NCBI GenBank assembly: GCA_039923855.1
Contig: JBDTBW010000006.1
Span: forward strand, 1 to 56,896
From: 66-474 sp039923855
GTDB lineage: Bacteria > Pseudomonadota > Gammaproteobacteria > Xanthomonadales > Rhodanobacteraceae
DNA length: 56,896 nt
Direction of reading: 5' to 3'
The position numbers and the translations under genes are program-made. The notes under the pieces were generated by a model, which worked only from the letters and a program-made list of their open reading frames with translations, made no database searches and was not told the origin of the DNA. Position 1 is the stretch's first letter, and each line of letters begins with the position of its first letter. Of the stretch, positions 41,250-48,754 are shown in pieces.

Positions 41250-42015
41250 CAACCGCCGCCGTTTCCTGCGCAATGCGCTGACCGTTGTCGGCGCGGGATT
41301 ATTGGCTGGCTGCGACCAATTGTCGCAAACGCAATGGGTTCCCAAAGTATTGGGCAGCGCCGAACATCTTTCACACGCGGTGCAGCGCGTGCTCGCGCCG
41401 CACGCCGCGTTGGCCACGGAATATCCCGCCTCCGACATCTCGCCGATGTTCCGTCCCAACGGCAGCACCAACCCGCAAACCCCCAACTACCTTGCGTTGG
41501 CCAAGAACGGCTTTCGCGATTACAAACTCGCGGTAGGCGGGCTGGTCGCTCATCCGCTATCGCTATCGCTCGATGAACTGCGCGCGCTGCCCGCGCGCAC
41601 CCAGATCACCCGCCACGATTGTGTGGAAGGCTGGAGCGTGATCGGCCAGTGGACCGGCGTGCAGTTGTCGCGGGTGCTGGCGCTGGCGCAACCGTCGGAC
41701 AACGCGCGTTACGTGGTATTTCGCTGCTTCGACCGAATGCAGGACGGCGGCCTGGATGGCGGCACGCCGTACTACGAGAGCATCGGCATGGACGATGCGT
41801 ATCACGCGCAGACGATTCTCGCCTATGCATTGAACGGTCAGCCGACGCCGATAGCCAATGGCGCGCCGTTGCGTGTACGTATCGAACGCCAGCTCGGCTA
41901 CAAGATGGCCAAATACATTTCTGGCATCGAGGTGGTCGAGTCATTGGCCGGTATCGGCAACGGCAGCGGCGGCTACTGGGAAGATCAAGGGTATGCCTGG
42001 TACGCGGGAATTTGA
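41236..42015 (+). CDS. Periplasmic sulfite-oxidase-family molybdenum enzyme
   Basis: The 259-residue protein carries a Tat-type signal (NRRRFLRNALTVVGAGLL) that ends in a lipobox-like LLAGC, so it may be a lipoprotein. The Oxidored_molyb domain contains the Mo-ligating Cys129 in ITRHDCVEGWSVIGQWTG, and MAKYISGIEVVES at the end. Relatives include YedY/MsrP and sulfite dehydrogenases; the Cys environment is of the xMPT type. The partner cytochrome is encoded just upstream. Either sulfite or an oxidised-protein sulfoxide could be the substrate. Confidence 0.88.
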   Translation: MSANDNRRRFLRNALTVVGAGLLAGCDQLSQTQWVPKVLGSAEHLSHAVQRVLAPHAALATEYPASDISPMFRPNGSTNPQTPNYLALAKNGFRDYKLAVGGLVAHPLSLSLDELRALPARTQITRHDCVEGWSVIGQWTGVQLSRVLALAQPSDNARYVVFRCFDRMQDGGLDGGTPYYESIGMDDAYHAQTILAYALNGQPTPIANGAPLRVRIERQLGYKMAKYISGIEVVESLAGIGNGSGGYWEDQGYAWYAGI

Positions 42016-42046
42016 GACCATAATGGCCTCAAGTAGCCCGAGCTTA

Positions 42047-42315
42047 GGCCATGGATGGCTGTCAACAAAGTGAGCTTCAGCGCCATGCATGACGCCGAGC
42101 ATCGCAGCGCCAGGCGGGAGCAAGGCGCGCATGTTCGAGTACAGGGATGTGCGAGTTCGCGCCAGCCCGCTTGGCGCGAGAAGCGCAGGAAAGTCGAGAC
42201 AACACGATGTTGTTGAGACCGTCATGCCCGCGCGCAATGGCTTTGGTTACTTTCCCAGAAAGGAAAGTAACTCCGCTCGCGGCAGCGAGAGGAACCAAGG
42301 CAATCTTGCGAAAGA
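42047..42315 (+). repeat. Dispersed structured repeat, copy C
   Basis: Forward copy from GGCCATGGATGGC to AAGGCAATCTTGCGAAAG. Hairpins include GTACA-GGGA-TGTGC, CGCCA-GCCCGCT-TGGCG and GTTACTTTCC-CAGAAA-GGAAAGTAAC (42246-42271). It is close to copy A over its full length. It fills most of the 354-bp gap between the molybdoenzyme gene and the PagL-like pseudogene. Confidence 0.85.
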
Positions 42316-42369
42316 GCTGGATTCTGAGTTCCGCGCTGCCCGCGGTCCGGGAACGACAAACAAGAAAGG

Positions 42370-42856
42370 TTAGAACCGCACGCACGCGAGCAACATGGTC
42401 TCGCCGAGGTTCTTGCCCCTACCCCAGCAGGTGCGCATTGGAAATATGCCGCACCAAGACCACATAACGCGAGCGCTGCCAGCCCAGACTGGTCATGAAC
42501 TCGAAGCGACTGCTGAGTGCGTCGATGCGGGTGCTGGTGGCCATGATCTGTTCGCTGACGAACAATCCCGGGTCGCGCCCATAGCGAACGCCGCCGCCGG
42601 CCAGAAAACCATTGTGGGCGAAATCGTGCACGGGCGTGCTGCGCGAGCCGATGAAGCCGGCGCTCGCTATCGGCGCGAAATGCGCATGACCGTTGTCGGC
42701 GGACGTCGCGGTTACTGCGAAGAACACCGCCGGCGTCCAACGCACACCCGCGGTGGCGCTGGCACCGGCGGCAAGATCGAATTCGCTGGCGCTTGCGTGC
42801 CCGATCGACAACAGGGCAATCGCAAGCAATAGTAATACCGTGGCTGCGGAACGCAT
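42370..42856 (-). pseudogene. PagL-like lipid A deacylase, frameshifted near the C-terminus
   Basis: The open frame (42856 to 42419, 145 residues) has a signal peptide and a beta-barrel-like body. It ends in RYVVLVRHISNAHLLG followed at once by TAG. The His-x-Ser-Asn-Ala motif is that of PagL/acyloxyacyl-hydrolase lipid A 3-O-deacylases, which need a Glu about a dozen residues further on. Removing one G from the GGGG run (complement of 42422-42425) gives RGKNLGETMLLACVRF and a stop at 42370-42372, which restores that Glu and the terminal Phe of an outer-membrane barrel. The gene therefore looks broken by one extra base, unless this is a sequencing error or a phase-variable tract. Confidence 0.7.
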
Positions 42857-43004
42857 GGATCATCCCCTGCAAGCATCCTGGAAGTGCGATATAGCGATAA
42901 TGAAATCAAGATTGTGTGAGCACCTGGGCCGGCGTTGCCAACGGCCCGCGGTGCAATGATATTTTTAACCCTGGCATGCGCGCAACGGCTTTCCCCCGGA
43001 TTCC

Positions 43005-43796
43005 ATGCAACTCGGCAACGCTCCACTGCGGTTGGTTATCTTTGCGGGTCTCTGGATCGCGCTGGCGCTCGTGGAATGGCGTTGGCCACGGCACCGGCAA
43101 ACACGTGATCTCCTGCGTCGCTGGACGTCGAATTTCGGCATGTCGCTGATCGACGTGGTGCTGTTGCGCCTGCTGTTGCCGTGGCTGACGATCGACGCGG
43201 CGTTGTGGGCCACCGCGCATCGTTTCGGAGCGCTGAATCTTGTCGGCGTACCGTACTGGGTGCGTTTCACGATCGCATTCGTCGCGCTCGACTTCACGAT
43301 CTACTGGCAGCACCGGCTGATGCATCGCTGGCATCCGTTGTGGCGGCTGCATCGCGTGCATCACAGTGATTTGGCGCTGGACGCCAGCTCCGGCGTGCGT
43401 TTCCATCCAGGCGAAATCCTGTTGTCGATGGGGATAAAGATCGGCGCGGTGCTGCTGCTCGGCGCGCCGGCGTTGGCGGTGCTGGCCTTCGAGATCGTGT
43501 TGAACGGTTTTTCCCTGTTCACCCACGCCAATCTGGCGCTGCCCGCGGGACTTGAACGCACGCTGCGTTGGGTGTTCGTGACGCCGGACATGCACCGCAT
43601 CCACCATTCGATCGTGCGTATCGAACACGACAGCAATTACGGCTTTCACGTGTCGTGGTGGGATCGGCTGTTCCGCAGCTATACCGCGCAGCCTGCGCAG
43701 CCGCAGCGCAGCATGACCCTGGGCCTGGATAGCTTCCGCGACCCGGCGACGCAGTGGCTGCCGGCACTGCTGATCCAGCCGGCCAAAAAGGGCTGA
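43005..43796 (+). CDS. Sterol desaturase/fatty-acid hydroxylase family protein
   Basis: The 263-residue membrane protein has the di-iron histidine clusters of the superfamily: YWQHRLMHRWHPLWRLHRVH with HHSD following, and MHRIHHSIVRIEHDSNYGFH. About four helices carry the clusters to the cytoplasmic face. Members hydroxylate or desaturate fatty acids, sterols, carotenoids or ether lipids; the bacterial substrate here is unknown. It lies alone, 148 bp after the start of the PagL-like gene and upstream of the MarR operon. Confidence 0.88.
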   Translation: MQLGNAPLRLVIFAGLWIALALVEWRWPRHRQTRDLLRRWTSNFGMSLIDVVLLRLLLPWLTIDAALWATAHRFGALNLVGVPYWVRFTIAFVALDFTIYWQHRLMHRWHPLWRLHRVHHSDLALDASSGVRFHPGEILLSMGIKIGAVLLLGAPALAVLAFEIVLNGFSLFTHANLALPAGLERTLRWVFVTPDMHRIHHSIVRIEHDSNYGFHVSWWDRLFRSYTAQPAQPQRSMTLGLDSFRDPATQWLPALLIQPAKKG

Positions 43797-43842
43797 TCTG
43801 CCCGGTGGAAACCATCTGGTTCAGAATCGCAAAATATTTGCC

Positions 43843-43870
43843 TTGACAACTATTGCCGAGGCTACATAAT
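43843..43870 (+). promoter_or_regulatory. Strong sigma-70 promoter of the marR-efflux operon
   Basis: TTGACA (43843-43848), 16 bp, CATAAT (43865-43870). The start codon of marR is at 43877, where transcription is expected to begin, so the message is probably leaderless. The promoter includes TTGCC repeats (TTGCCTTGACAACTATTGCC) that could be the MarR operator. Confidence 0.75.
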
Positions 43871-43876
43871 CGCGGC

Positions 43877-44344
43877 ATGACATCCAGATCCACGCCCGCC
43901 GGGATCACCGCGGCTTCCCCTTTCCAGTTGTGCAGCCTGATCGGACGCATCCGCGCCGAACTGGTCGGCCGCATCGAGCAGGAGCTGATCGAAAACGGAT
44001 TCGAGCTTTCCTTCAGCCAATATCTGGCCTTGAAGAAGCTCGGCGTTGAAGGGCCGATGACCGCCGGCGAATTGGCGCGCGCGCTGCGCCACAACCCGGG
44101 CGCATTCACCCGCATTCTCGACAAGCTGGAACAGAGCGATTACCTGCGCCGGGTGCCCGATCCCGCCGATCGCCGCACACTGCGGATCGAATTGACCAGT
44201 TCCGGCCGCGGCCTGTGGCGCAAGATCAACGCCTGCGGCGAACGCGCCGCCGAGCGCGCGATGCGTGGCACGCCCGACCGCGACCGCCTGCAACTTCACA
44301 CGCTGTTGAACCGTGTGCTGGACAACTTGCGCAAAGAAGATTGA
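43877..44344 (+). CDS. MarR-family repressor of the efflux operon
   Basis: The 155-residue protein has the MarR winged helix: FELSFSQYLALKKLGVEGPM, TAGELARALRHNPGAFTRIL, then LDKLEQSDYLRRVPDPADRR as the wing. It heads an operon with an OMF, EmrA and EmrB, so it is expected to repress it and release DNA when it binds a drug or phenolic ligand. The ATG lies directly at the predicted transcription start and has no ribosome site. Confidence 0.93.
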   Translation: MTSRSTPAGITAASPFQLCSLIGRIRAELVGRIEQELIENGFELSFSQYLALKKLGVEGPMTAGELARALRHNPGAFTRILDKLEQSDYLRRVPDPADRRTLRIELTSSGRGLWRKINACGERAAERAMRGTPDRDRLQLHTLLNRVLDNLRKED

Positions 44345-44349
44345 ACACA

Positions 44350-45837
44350 ATGTCGATGCCCATGTTCCTGTCGCCACAGCGTTTGTGCGCATTCGTGTGT
44401 GTGTTGTCGCTGGTCGGCTGCACCAGCACACACGGTCTGCGACCGCAGGGCCGCACGCTCGACGCCGCGACCTTGCAGGCGCAACGCAGCGTGGCCGGCG
44501 TGCCGGTCACGCCCGCCGCGTGGCCGCAACAGGATTGGTGGAAGGCGTTCAACGATGCGCAACTCGACGGTCTGGTCGACGAAGCGCTGGCCGGCAATCC
44601 CGATCTGGCCGCGGCGGACGCGCGCGTACGCAAGGCGCTGGCGCTGGCCGAAGTCGCCGGCGCCGCGCGCAAACCTTCGCTCGGTGCGCTGGCGGGCGCC
44701 GCCGGCGCACGCATTCCGAAAACCCTGTTCCCGTCGCCGACGGGCGGCCATTTCGGCGTAACCCAATACGGCATCCTCGATTTCAAATGGGATTTCGACG
44801 TGGGTGGCGGCAAACGCGCGGCGCTGCACGCCGCGTTCGGCCAGGCGCGCGCGAGCGAAGTCGAGGCGCAAGCCGCGCGCTTGACGTTGTCCGCCAACGC
44901 GGTGAGCGCATACGCCGCGCTTGCCGACGCCTATACCCGGCGCGATCTGGCGCAGCAGGCATTGCAGCGGGCGCAAACCTTCCAAAAGCTGACCGCGCAG
45001 CGCGTCCGGGCCGGCATCGACAGCCGTTTCCAATCGACGCAGATCGATGCGGAAACCGCCGACGCGCAGGCGCAACTCGCCGCCGCCGACAACGATGTGC
45101 GCGGTTCCGGCATCGCGCTTGCGGTGCTGCTGGGCCGTGGCCCCGATCGCGCGCTGGCCATTGCGCGCCCGCAACCGTTGCCTGCGACCGCGTTGGCGCT
45201 GCCGTCCGATTTGCCCGTCGAGCTGCTCGGCCGTCGTCCGGATGTGGTTGCGGCGCGTTGGCGCGTCGAAGCTGCTGCGAGCAACATAAAATTCGCGAAA
45301 GCCGCGTTCCTGCCCGACGTGAGCATCACCGCGCTGGCGGGTCTGGTCGCCGGTCCCGGCGCCAGCCTGTTGCAGGCCTCCGCGGGTTTGTACAGCATCG
45401 CACCGGCCTTGAGTCTGCCGATTTTCGAAGGCGGCAAATTGCGCGGCAATCTCGCCGGCAAGGACGCCGATTACGATCTCGCGGTCGCGCAATACAACAA
45501 GACCGTGATCGACGCCATAAACGAGGTCGCCGAATACGTGGACGACCTGCGCGCGCTCGACGTTCAATCCGCGCGCGAAAAACAATCGCTGACGAGCGCG
45601 CAACAAGCCTACGCCCTTGCGATGCAACGCTATCGCGGCGGCGTCGGCAATTATCTGGAAGCGTTGACCGTGCGCTCGCAATTGCTCGATGCCGAACGGC
45701 GGCTGGCCGCGCTGCGCATCCGGCGCGCGGGCGCGGCGGTGCAATTGATCGAGGCGCTGGGCGGCGGTTTCGAGCCAGACACCGACGCGTCCGCGATCGT
45801 CACCCACACATCGAACAACAGACGGGCAACGCCATGA
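44350..45837 (+). CDS. Outer-membrane efflux lipoprotein (NodT/OprM type)
   Basis: The 495-residue protein is a TolC-like channel. It has a lipoprotein signal (LCAFVCVLSLVGC, Cys near residue 24) and two OEP repeats with heptad-rich helices (LAQQALQRAQTFQKLTAQRV; VAQYNKTVIDAINEVAEYVD). LLGRRPDVVAARWRVEAAAS and RYRGGVGNYLEALTVRSQLL are family signatures. It starts 5 bp after marR and overlaps emrA by ATGA. The start was chosen from the signal peptide; the frame open further upstream is inside marR. Confidence 0.95.
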   Translation: MSMPMFLSPQRLCAFVCVLSLVGCTSTHGLRPQGRTLDAATLQAQRSVAGVPVTPAAWPQQDWWKAFNDAQLDGLVDEALAGNPDLAAADARVRKALALAEVAGAARKPSLGALAGAAGARIPKTLFPSPTGGHFGVTQYGILDFKWDFDVGGGKRAALHAAFGQARASEVEAQAARLTLSANAVSAYAALADAYTRRDLAQQALQRAQTFQKLTAQRVRAGIDSRFQSTQIDAETADAQAQLAAADNDVRGSGIALAVLLGRGPDRALAIARPQPLPATALALPSDLPVELLGRRPDVVAARWRVEAAASNIKFAKAAFLPDVSITALAGLVAGPGASLLQASAGLYSIAPALSLPIFEGGKLRGNLAGKDADYDLAVAQYNKTVIDAINEVAEYVDDLRALDVQSAREKQSLTSAQQAYALAMQRYRGGVGNYLEALTVRSQLLDAERRLAALRIRRAGAAVQLIEALGGGFEPDTDASAIVTHTSNNRRATP

Positions 45838-47054
45838 CTTCTCCCATCAACCCGTCGGCCGCCAACGCGGAAGGCGCCGCGAAAGAACAGAAGCAACGCA
45901 AGCGCGATGCGCGTCGCCGCTGGCTGCTGCGCGGTCTGGTGATCGTGGTGGTGCTGGTCGCGATCGGCTGGACGCTGTGGTATTTCCTCGACGCCCGCTG
46001 GTACGAAAGCACCGACGACGCCTACGTCGACGGCAACGTGGTGCAGGTCACGCCGCAGATACCCGGCACCGTGATCAGCATCGGCGCGGACGACAATGAT
46101 TACGTGCATGAAGGTCAGAAGCTGGCCGCGCTTGATCCGGCCGACGCGAAGGTCGCGCTCGCGCAAGCGGAGGCCGATCTCGCGGGCGCGGTGCGCAAGG
46201 CGCGCGGTCTCTTCAGCAGCGTCGGCAGTTCACGCGCGGATGTCGCGACACGGCAAGCGGAAGTTGCGCAGGCGCGCGCGGATTATCAACGTAGACAAGG
46301 TCTGGCCAAAACCGGCGCGATCAGCAACGAGGAACTCGCGCACGCACGCGATGCGCTGACCACCGCGCAGAGCGCGCTGGCCGCGATGCAGGGACAATTC
46401 GCGACCGGAAACGCGCTGGTCGAGAACACCAGGATCACTTCGCAACCGGACGTGCTGACCGCCGCGGCCAAGGTGCGCGCGGCCTATTTGAATCTGCAGC
46501 GCGACACACTTGTCGCGCCGGTGTCCGGTTACGTCTCCAAGCGCACGGTACAGGTTGGCCAGCGCGTACAACCCGGCACGCCGTTGATGGCGGTGGTGCC
46601 GTTGGGCCAGGTCTGGGTGGATGCCAACTTCAAGGAAACGCAATTGGCGAAAATGCGCATCGGCCAACCGGTGACGCTGGAGTCGGATCTCTACGGCGGT
46701 GATGTCGAATATCGCGGCAACGTCGAAGGGATGGGCATTGGCACCGGCAGTGCGTTCTCGCTGCTGCCCGCGCAGAACGCCACTGGCAACTGGATCAAGA
46801 TCGTGCAGCGACTGCCGGTGCGGATCGCGCTCGAGCCGCGGCAATTGCAGAAATATCCGTTGCGCATCGGCTTGTCGATGGCGGTCAAGGTGAACCTTCA
46901 TGATCAGTCGGGTTCCATGTTGTCCGCGCAGACTCCGCCGCATTCGGTGTTCAGCACCGATGTTTACACGCACGGCAAGCGCGAGGCGGATGCGCTGGTC
47001 GCGAAGATCATCGGCGACAACGGCGGCGCGCCGGCCAACGCGGCCGTGCGATAG
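45834..47054 (+). CDS. emrA: EmrA-type membrane-fusion protein
   Basis: The 406-residue protein has an N-terminal membrane anchor (WLLRGLVIVVVLVAIGWTLW) followed by the HlyD/EmrA periplasmic part: YESTDDAYVDGNVVQVTPQI, a long coiled-coil hairpin (about residues 90-200) and the beta-barrel segment DTLVAPVSGYVSKRTVQVGQ. WVDANFKETQLAKMRIGQPV is typical of EmrA. It links the EmrB pump to the outer-membrane channel. Its 5' end overlaps the OMF gene by 4 bp. Confidence 0.95.
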   Translation: MTSPINPSAANAEGAAKEQKQRKRDARRRWLLRGLVIVVVLVAIGWTLWYFLDARWYESTDDAYVDGNVVQVTPQIPGTVISIGADDNDYVHEGQKLAALDPADAKVALAQAEADLAGAVRKARGLFSSVGSSRADVATRQAEVAQARADYQRRQGLAKTGAISNEELAHARDALTTAQSALAAMQGQFATGNALVENTRITSQPDVLTAAAKVRAAYLNLQRDTLVAPVSGYVSKRTVQVGQRVQPGTPLMAVVPLGQVWVDANFKETQLAKMRIGQPVTLESDLYGGDVEYRGNVEGMGIGTGSAFSLLPAQNATGNWIKIVQRLPVRIALEPRQLQKYPLRIGLSMAVKVNLHDQSGSMLSAQTPPHSVFSTDVYTHGKREADALVAKIIGDNGGAPANAAVR

Positions 47055-47074
47055 GGCCGGAGTTATGTCTATTG

Positions 47075-47156
47075 CCGTTCGTGCTGAGGTATCGAAGCAC
47101 GAACCATCCTCCGACCGACCGTTGCAGTTCGCCATTCGATACCTCAGGGCGAACGG
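47075..47156. repeat. Inverted-repeat element in the emrA-emrB gap
   Basis: CCGTTCGTGCTGAGGTATCG and CGATACCTCAGGGCGAACGG are complementary at 18 of 20 positions and flank about 42 bp. The termini equal those of the element at 34846-34940. It separates two genes that normally abut or nearly abut in other genomes, so it may fold in the operon mRNA and affect the relative level of EmrB. Confidence 0.85.
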
Positions 47157-47177
47157 TGTTTCCGAAATGGATATGTA

Positions 47178-48731
47178 ATGGCCAGCACATCTGCCCAAAT
47201 CGGCGCATTCGACGAATTCCGCCCGGCCAGCCTGCCGCTGGCGACGCTCGGCCTGTCGCTGGCGACCTTCATGCAGGTGCTGGATCTCACCATCGCCAAC
47301 GTCGCCCTGCCGACCATCGCGGGCAACCTCGGCGCGAGCCAGACCGAAGCCACCTGGGTGATCACCTCGTTCGCGGTCAGCAACGCGATCGCGTTGCCGC
47401 TGACCGGTTTTCTGGCGCGGCGTTTCGGCGAGGTCAAGGTGTTCGTGTGGGCGACGATGCTGTTCTCGCTGGCCTCGCTGATGTGCGGCTTCGCCACCAG
47501 CATGGCGATGCTGGTCGCGTTCCGCGCGATCCAGGGCGCAATGGCGGGACCGATGTATCCCTTGACGCAGAGCCTCTTGGTGTCGATCTATCCGCCGGCC
47601 AAGCGCGGCATGGCCTTGTCGATCCTGGCGATGGTCACGGTGGTCGCGCCGATCGCCGGCCCGATCCTGGGCGGTTGGATCACCGACAATTACTCCTGGC
47701 AATGGATTTTCTTCATCAACGTGCCGATCGGCATCTTCGCCAGCACCGTGGTCGGCGCACAACTCGCCGGGCGCCCGGAACACACCGACAAACCGCGGAT
47801 GGATTACGTAGGGTTGATCACGCTGATCCTCGGCGTCGGTTCGTTGCAAGTGCTGCTGGACAAGGGCAATGAACTCGACTGGTTCCAGTCCAACTTCATC
47901 ATCGGCCTGGCGGCCGTCTCGGCGATCTCGCTGACGATTTTTCTGATCTGGGAATTGACCGACCGCGAACCGATCGTCAACCTGCGGCTGTTTCGCCACC
48001 GCAATTTCGCCGCCGGCACGCTGGCACTGGTGCTGGCTTACGCGGCCTTCTTCGCGATCGCGCTGCTGATTCCGCTGTGGTTGCAGACCACGCTGGGTTA
48101 CACGGCGATCTGGTCGGGCCTGGCCACCGCACCGCTTGGCGTGCTGCCGGTACTGCTAACGTTCTTCATCGGCAAGTACGGAACGAAATTCGATTTGCGC
48201 TGGCTGGCCTCGTTCGCATTCGTGGTGATGGCGGCGACCAGTTTCATGCGCGCGGGGTTCAACACGCAAGTCGATTTCTATCATGTGGCGATGGTGCAAC
48301 TGCTGATGGGGCTTGGCGTGGCATTCTTCTTCATGCCGATCCTGACCATCTTGTTGTCGGATTTGTCTGGGCGAGAGGTCGCATCGGGTTCGGGCTTGGC
48401 AACCTTCCTGCGCTCGCTGGGGGGAAGTTTCTCCGCGTCGATCACCACCTATCTATGGGAACGCGGCGGCGTCACCCAACATGCGGATCTTGCCACCCAC
48501 ATCAGCGCCTACGACCCGCGCACGCAGCAGGCGATCGCCGCCAGCGGCGGCGGCGTGCAACATTTCGCCGCGACCATCAACGGCGAGATCACCCGCCAGG
48601 CCGTGCAGATTTCCTTCAACAACGTGTTCCACGTACTCGGCTGGATTTTTCTCGGCCTGGTCGCGGTGATCTGGTTGGCCAAGCCGCCGTTCGTGCCGAA
48701 AGCGGGCCCCGCGGCGAGCGGAGGGCATTGA
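47178..48731 (+). CDS. emrB: EmrB-type DHA2 multidrug transporter
   Basis: The 517-residue protein belongs to the 14-helix DHA2 drug:proton antiporters. Visible are motif D1/A (TLGLSLATFMQVLDLTIANV, FLARRFGEVKVF), the motif C region of helix 5 (VAPIAGPILGGWITDNYSWQ) and the EmrB hallmark WQWIFFINVPIGI. With EmrA and the OMF it forms a tripartite pump that exports hydrophobic drugs or fatty acids straight out of the cell. It is the last gene of the MarR-controlled operon. Confidence 0.95.
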   Translation: MASTSAQIGAFDEFRPASLPLATLGLSLATFMQVLDLTIANVALPTIAGNLGASQTEATWVITSFAVSNAIALPLTGFLARRFGEVKVFVWATMLFSLASLMCGFATSMAMLVAFRAIQGAMAGPMYPLTQSLLVSIYPPAKRGMALSILAMVTVVAPIAGPILGGWITDNYSWQWIFFINVPIGIFASTVVGAQLAGRPEHTDKPRMDYVGLITLILGVGSLQVLLDKGNELDWFQSNFIIGLAAVSAISLTIFLIWELTDREPIVNLRLFRHRNFAAGTLALVLAYAAFFAIALLIPLWLQTTLGYTAIWSGLATAPLGVLPVLLTFFIGKYGTKFDLRWLASFAFVVMAATSFMRAGFNTQVDFYHVAMVQLLMGLGVAFFFMPILTILLSDLSGREVASGSGLATFLRSLGGSFSASITTYLWERGGVTQHADLATHISAYDPRTQQAIAASGGGVQHFAATINGEITRQAVQISFNNVFHVLGWIFLGLVAVIWLAKPPFVPKAGPAASGGH

Positions 48732-48754
48732 TTGCGAGAAGTTCCGTAACAGCA

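Noticed and set aside
44296..45807. Minus-strand open frame of 503 codons opposite the outer-membrane channel gene
   Set aside because: It is a shadow of the NodT-type gene; no domain and no start signals.
46230..47999. Minus-strand open frame of 589 codons, His/Arg/Gln-rich
   Set aside because: It runs antisense to emrA and emrB and across the repeat between them; a GC-rich shadow frame.
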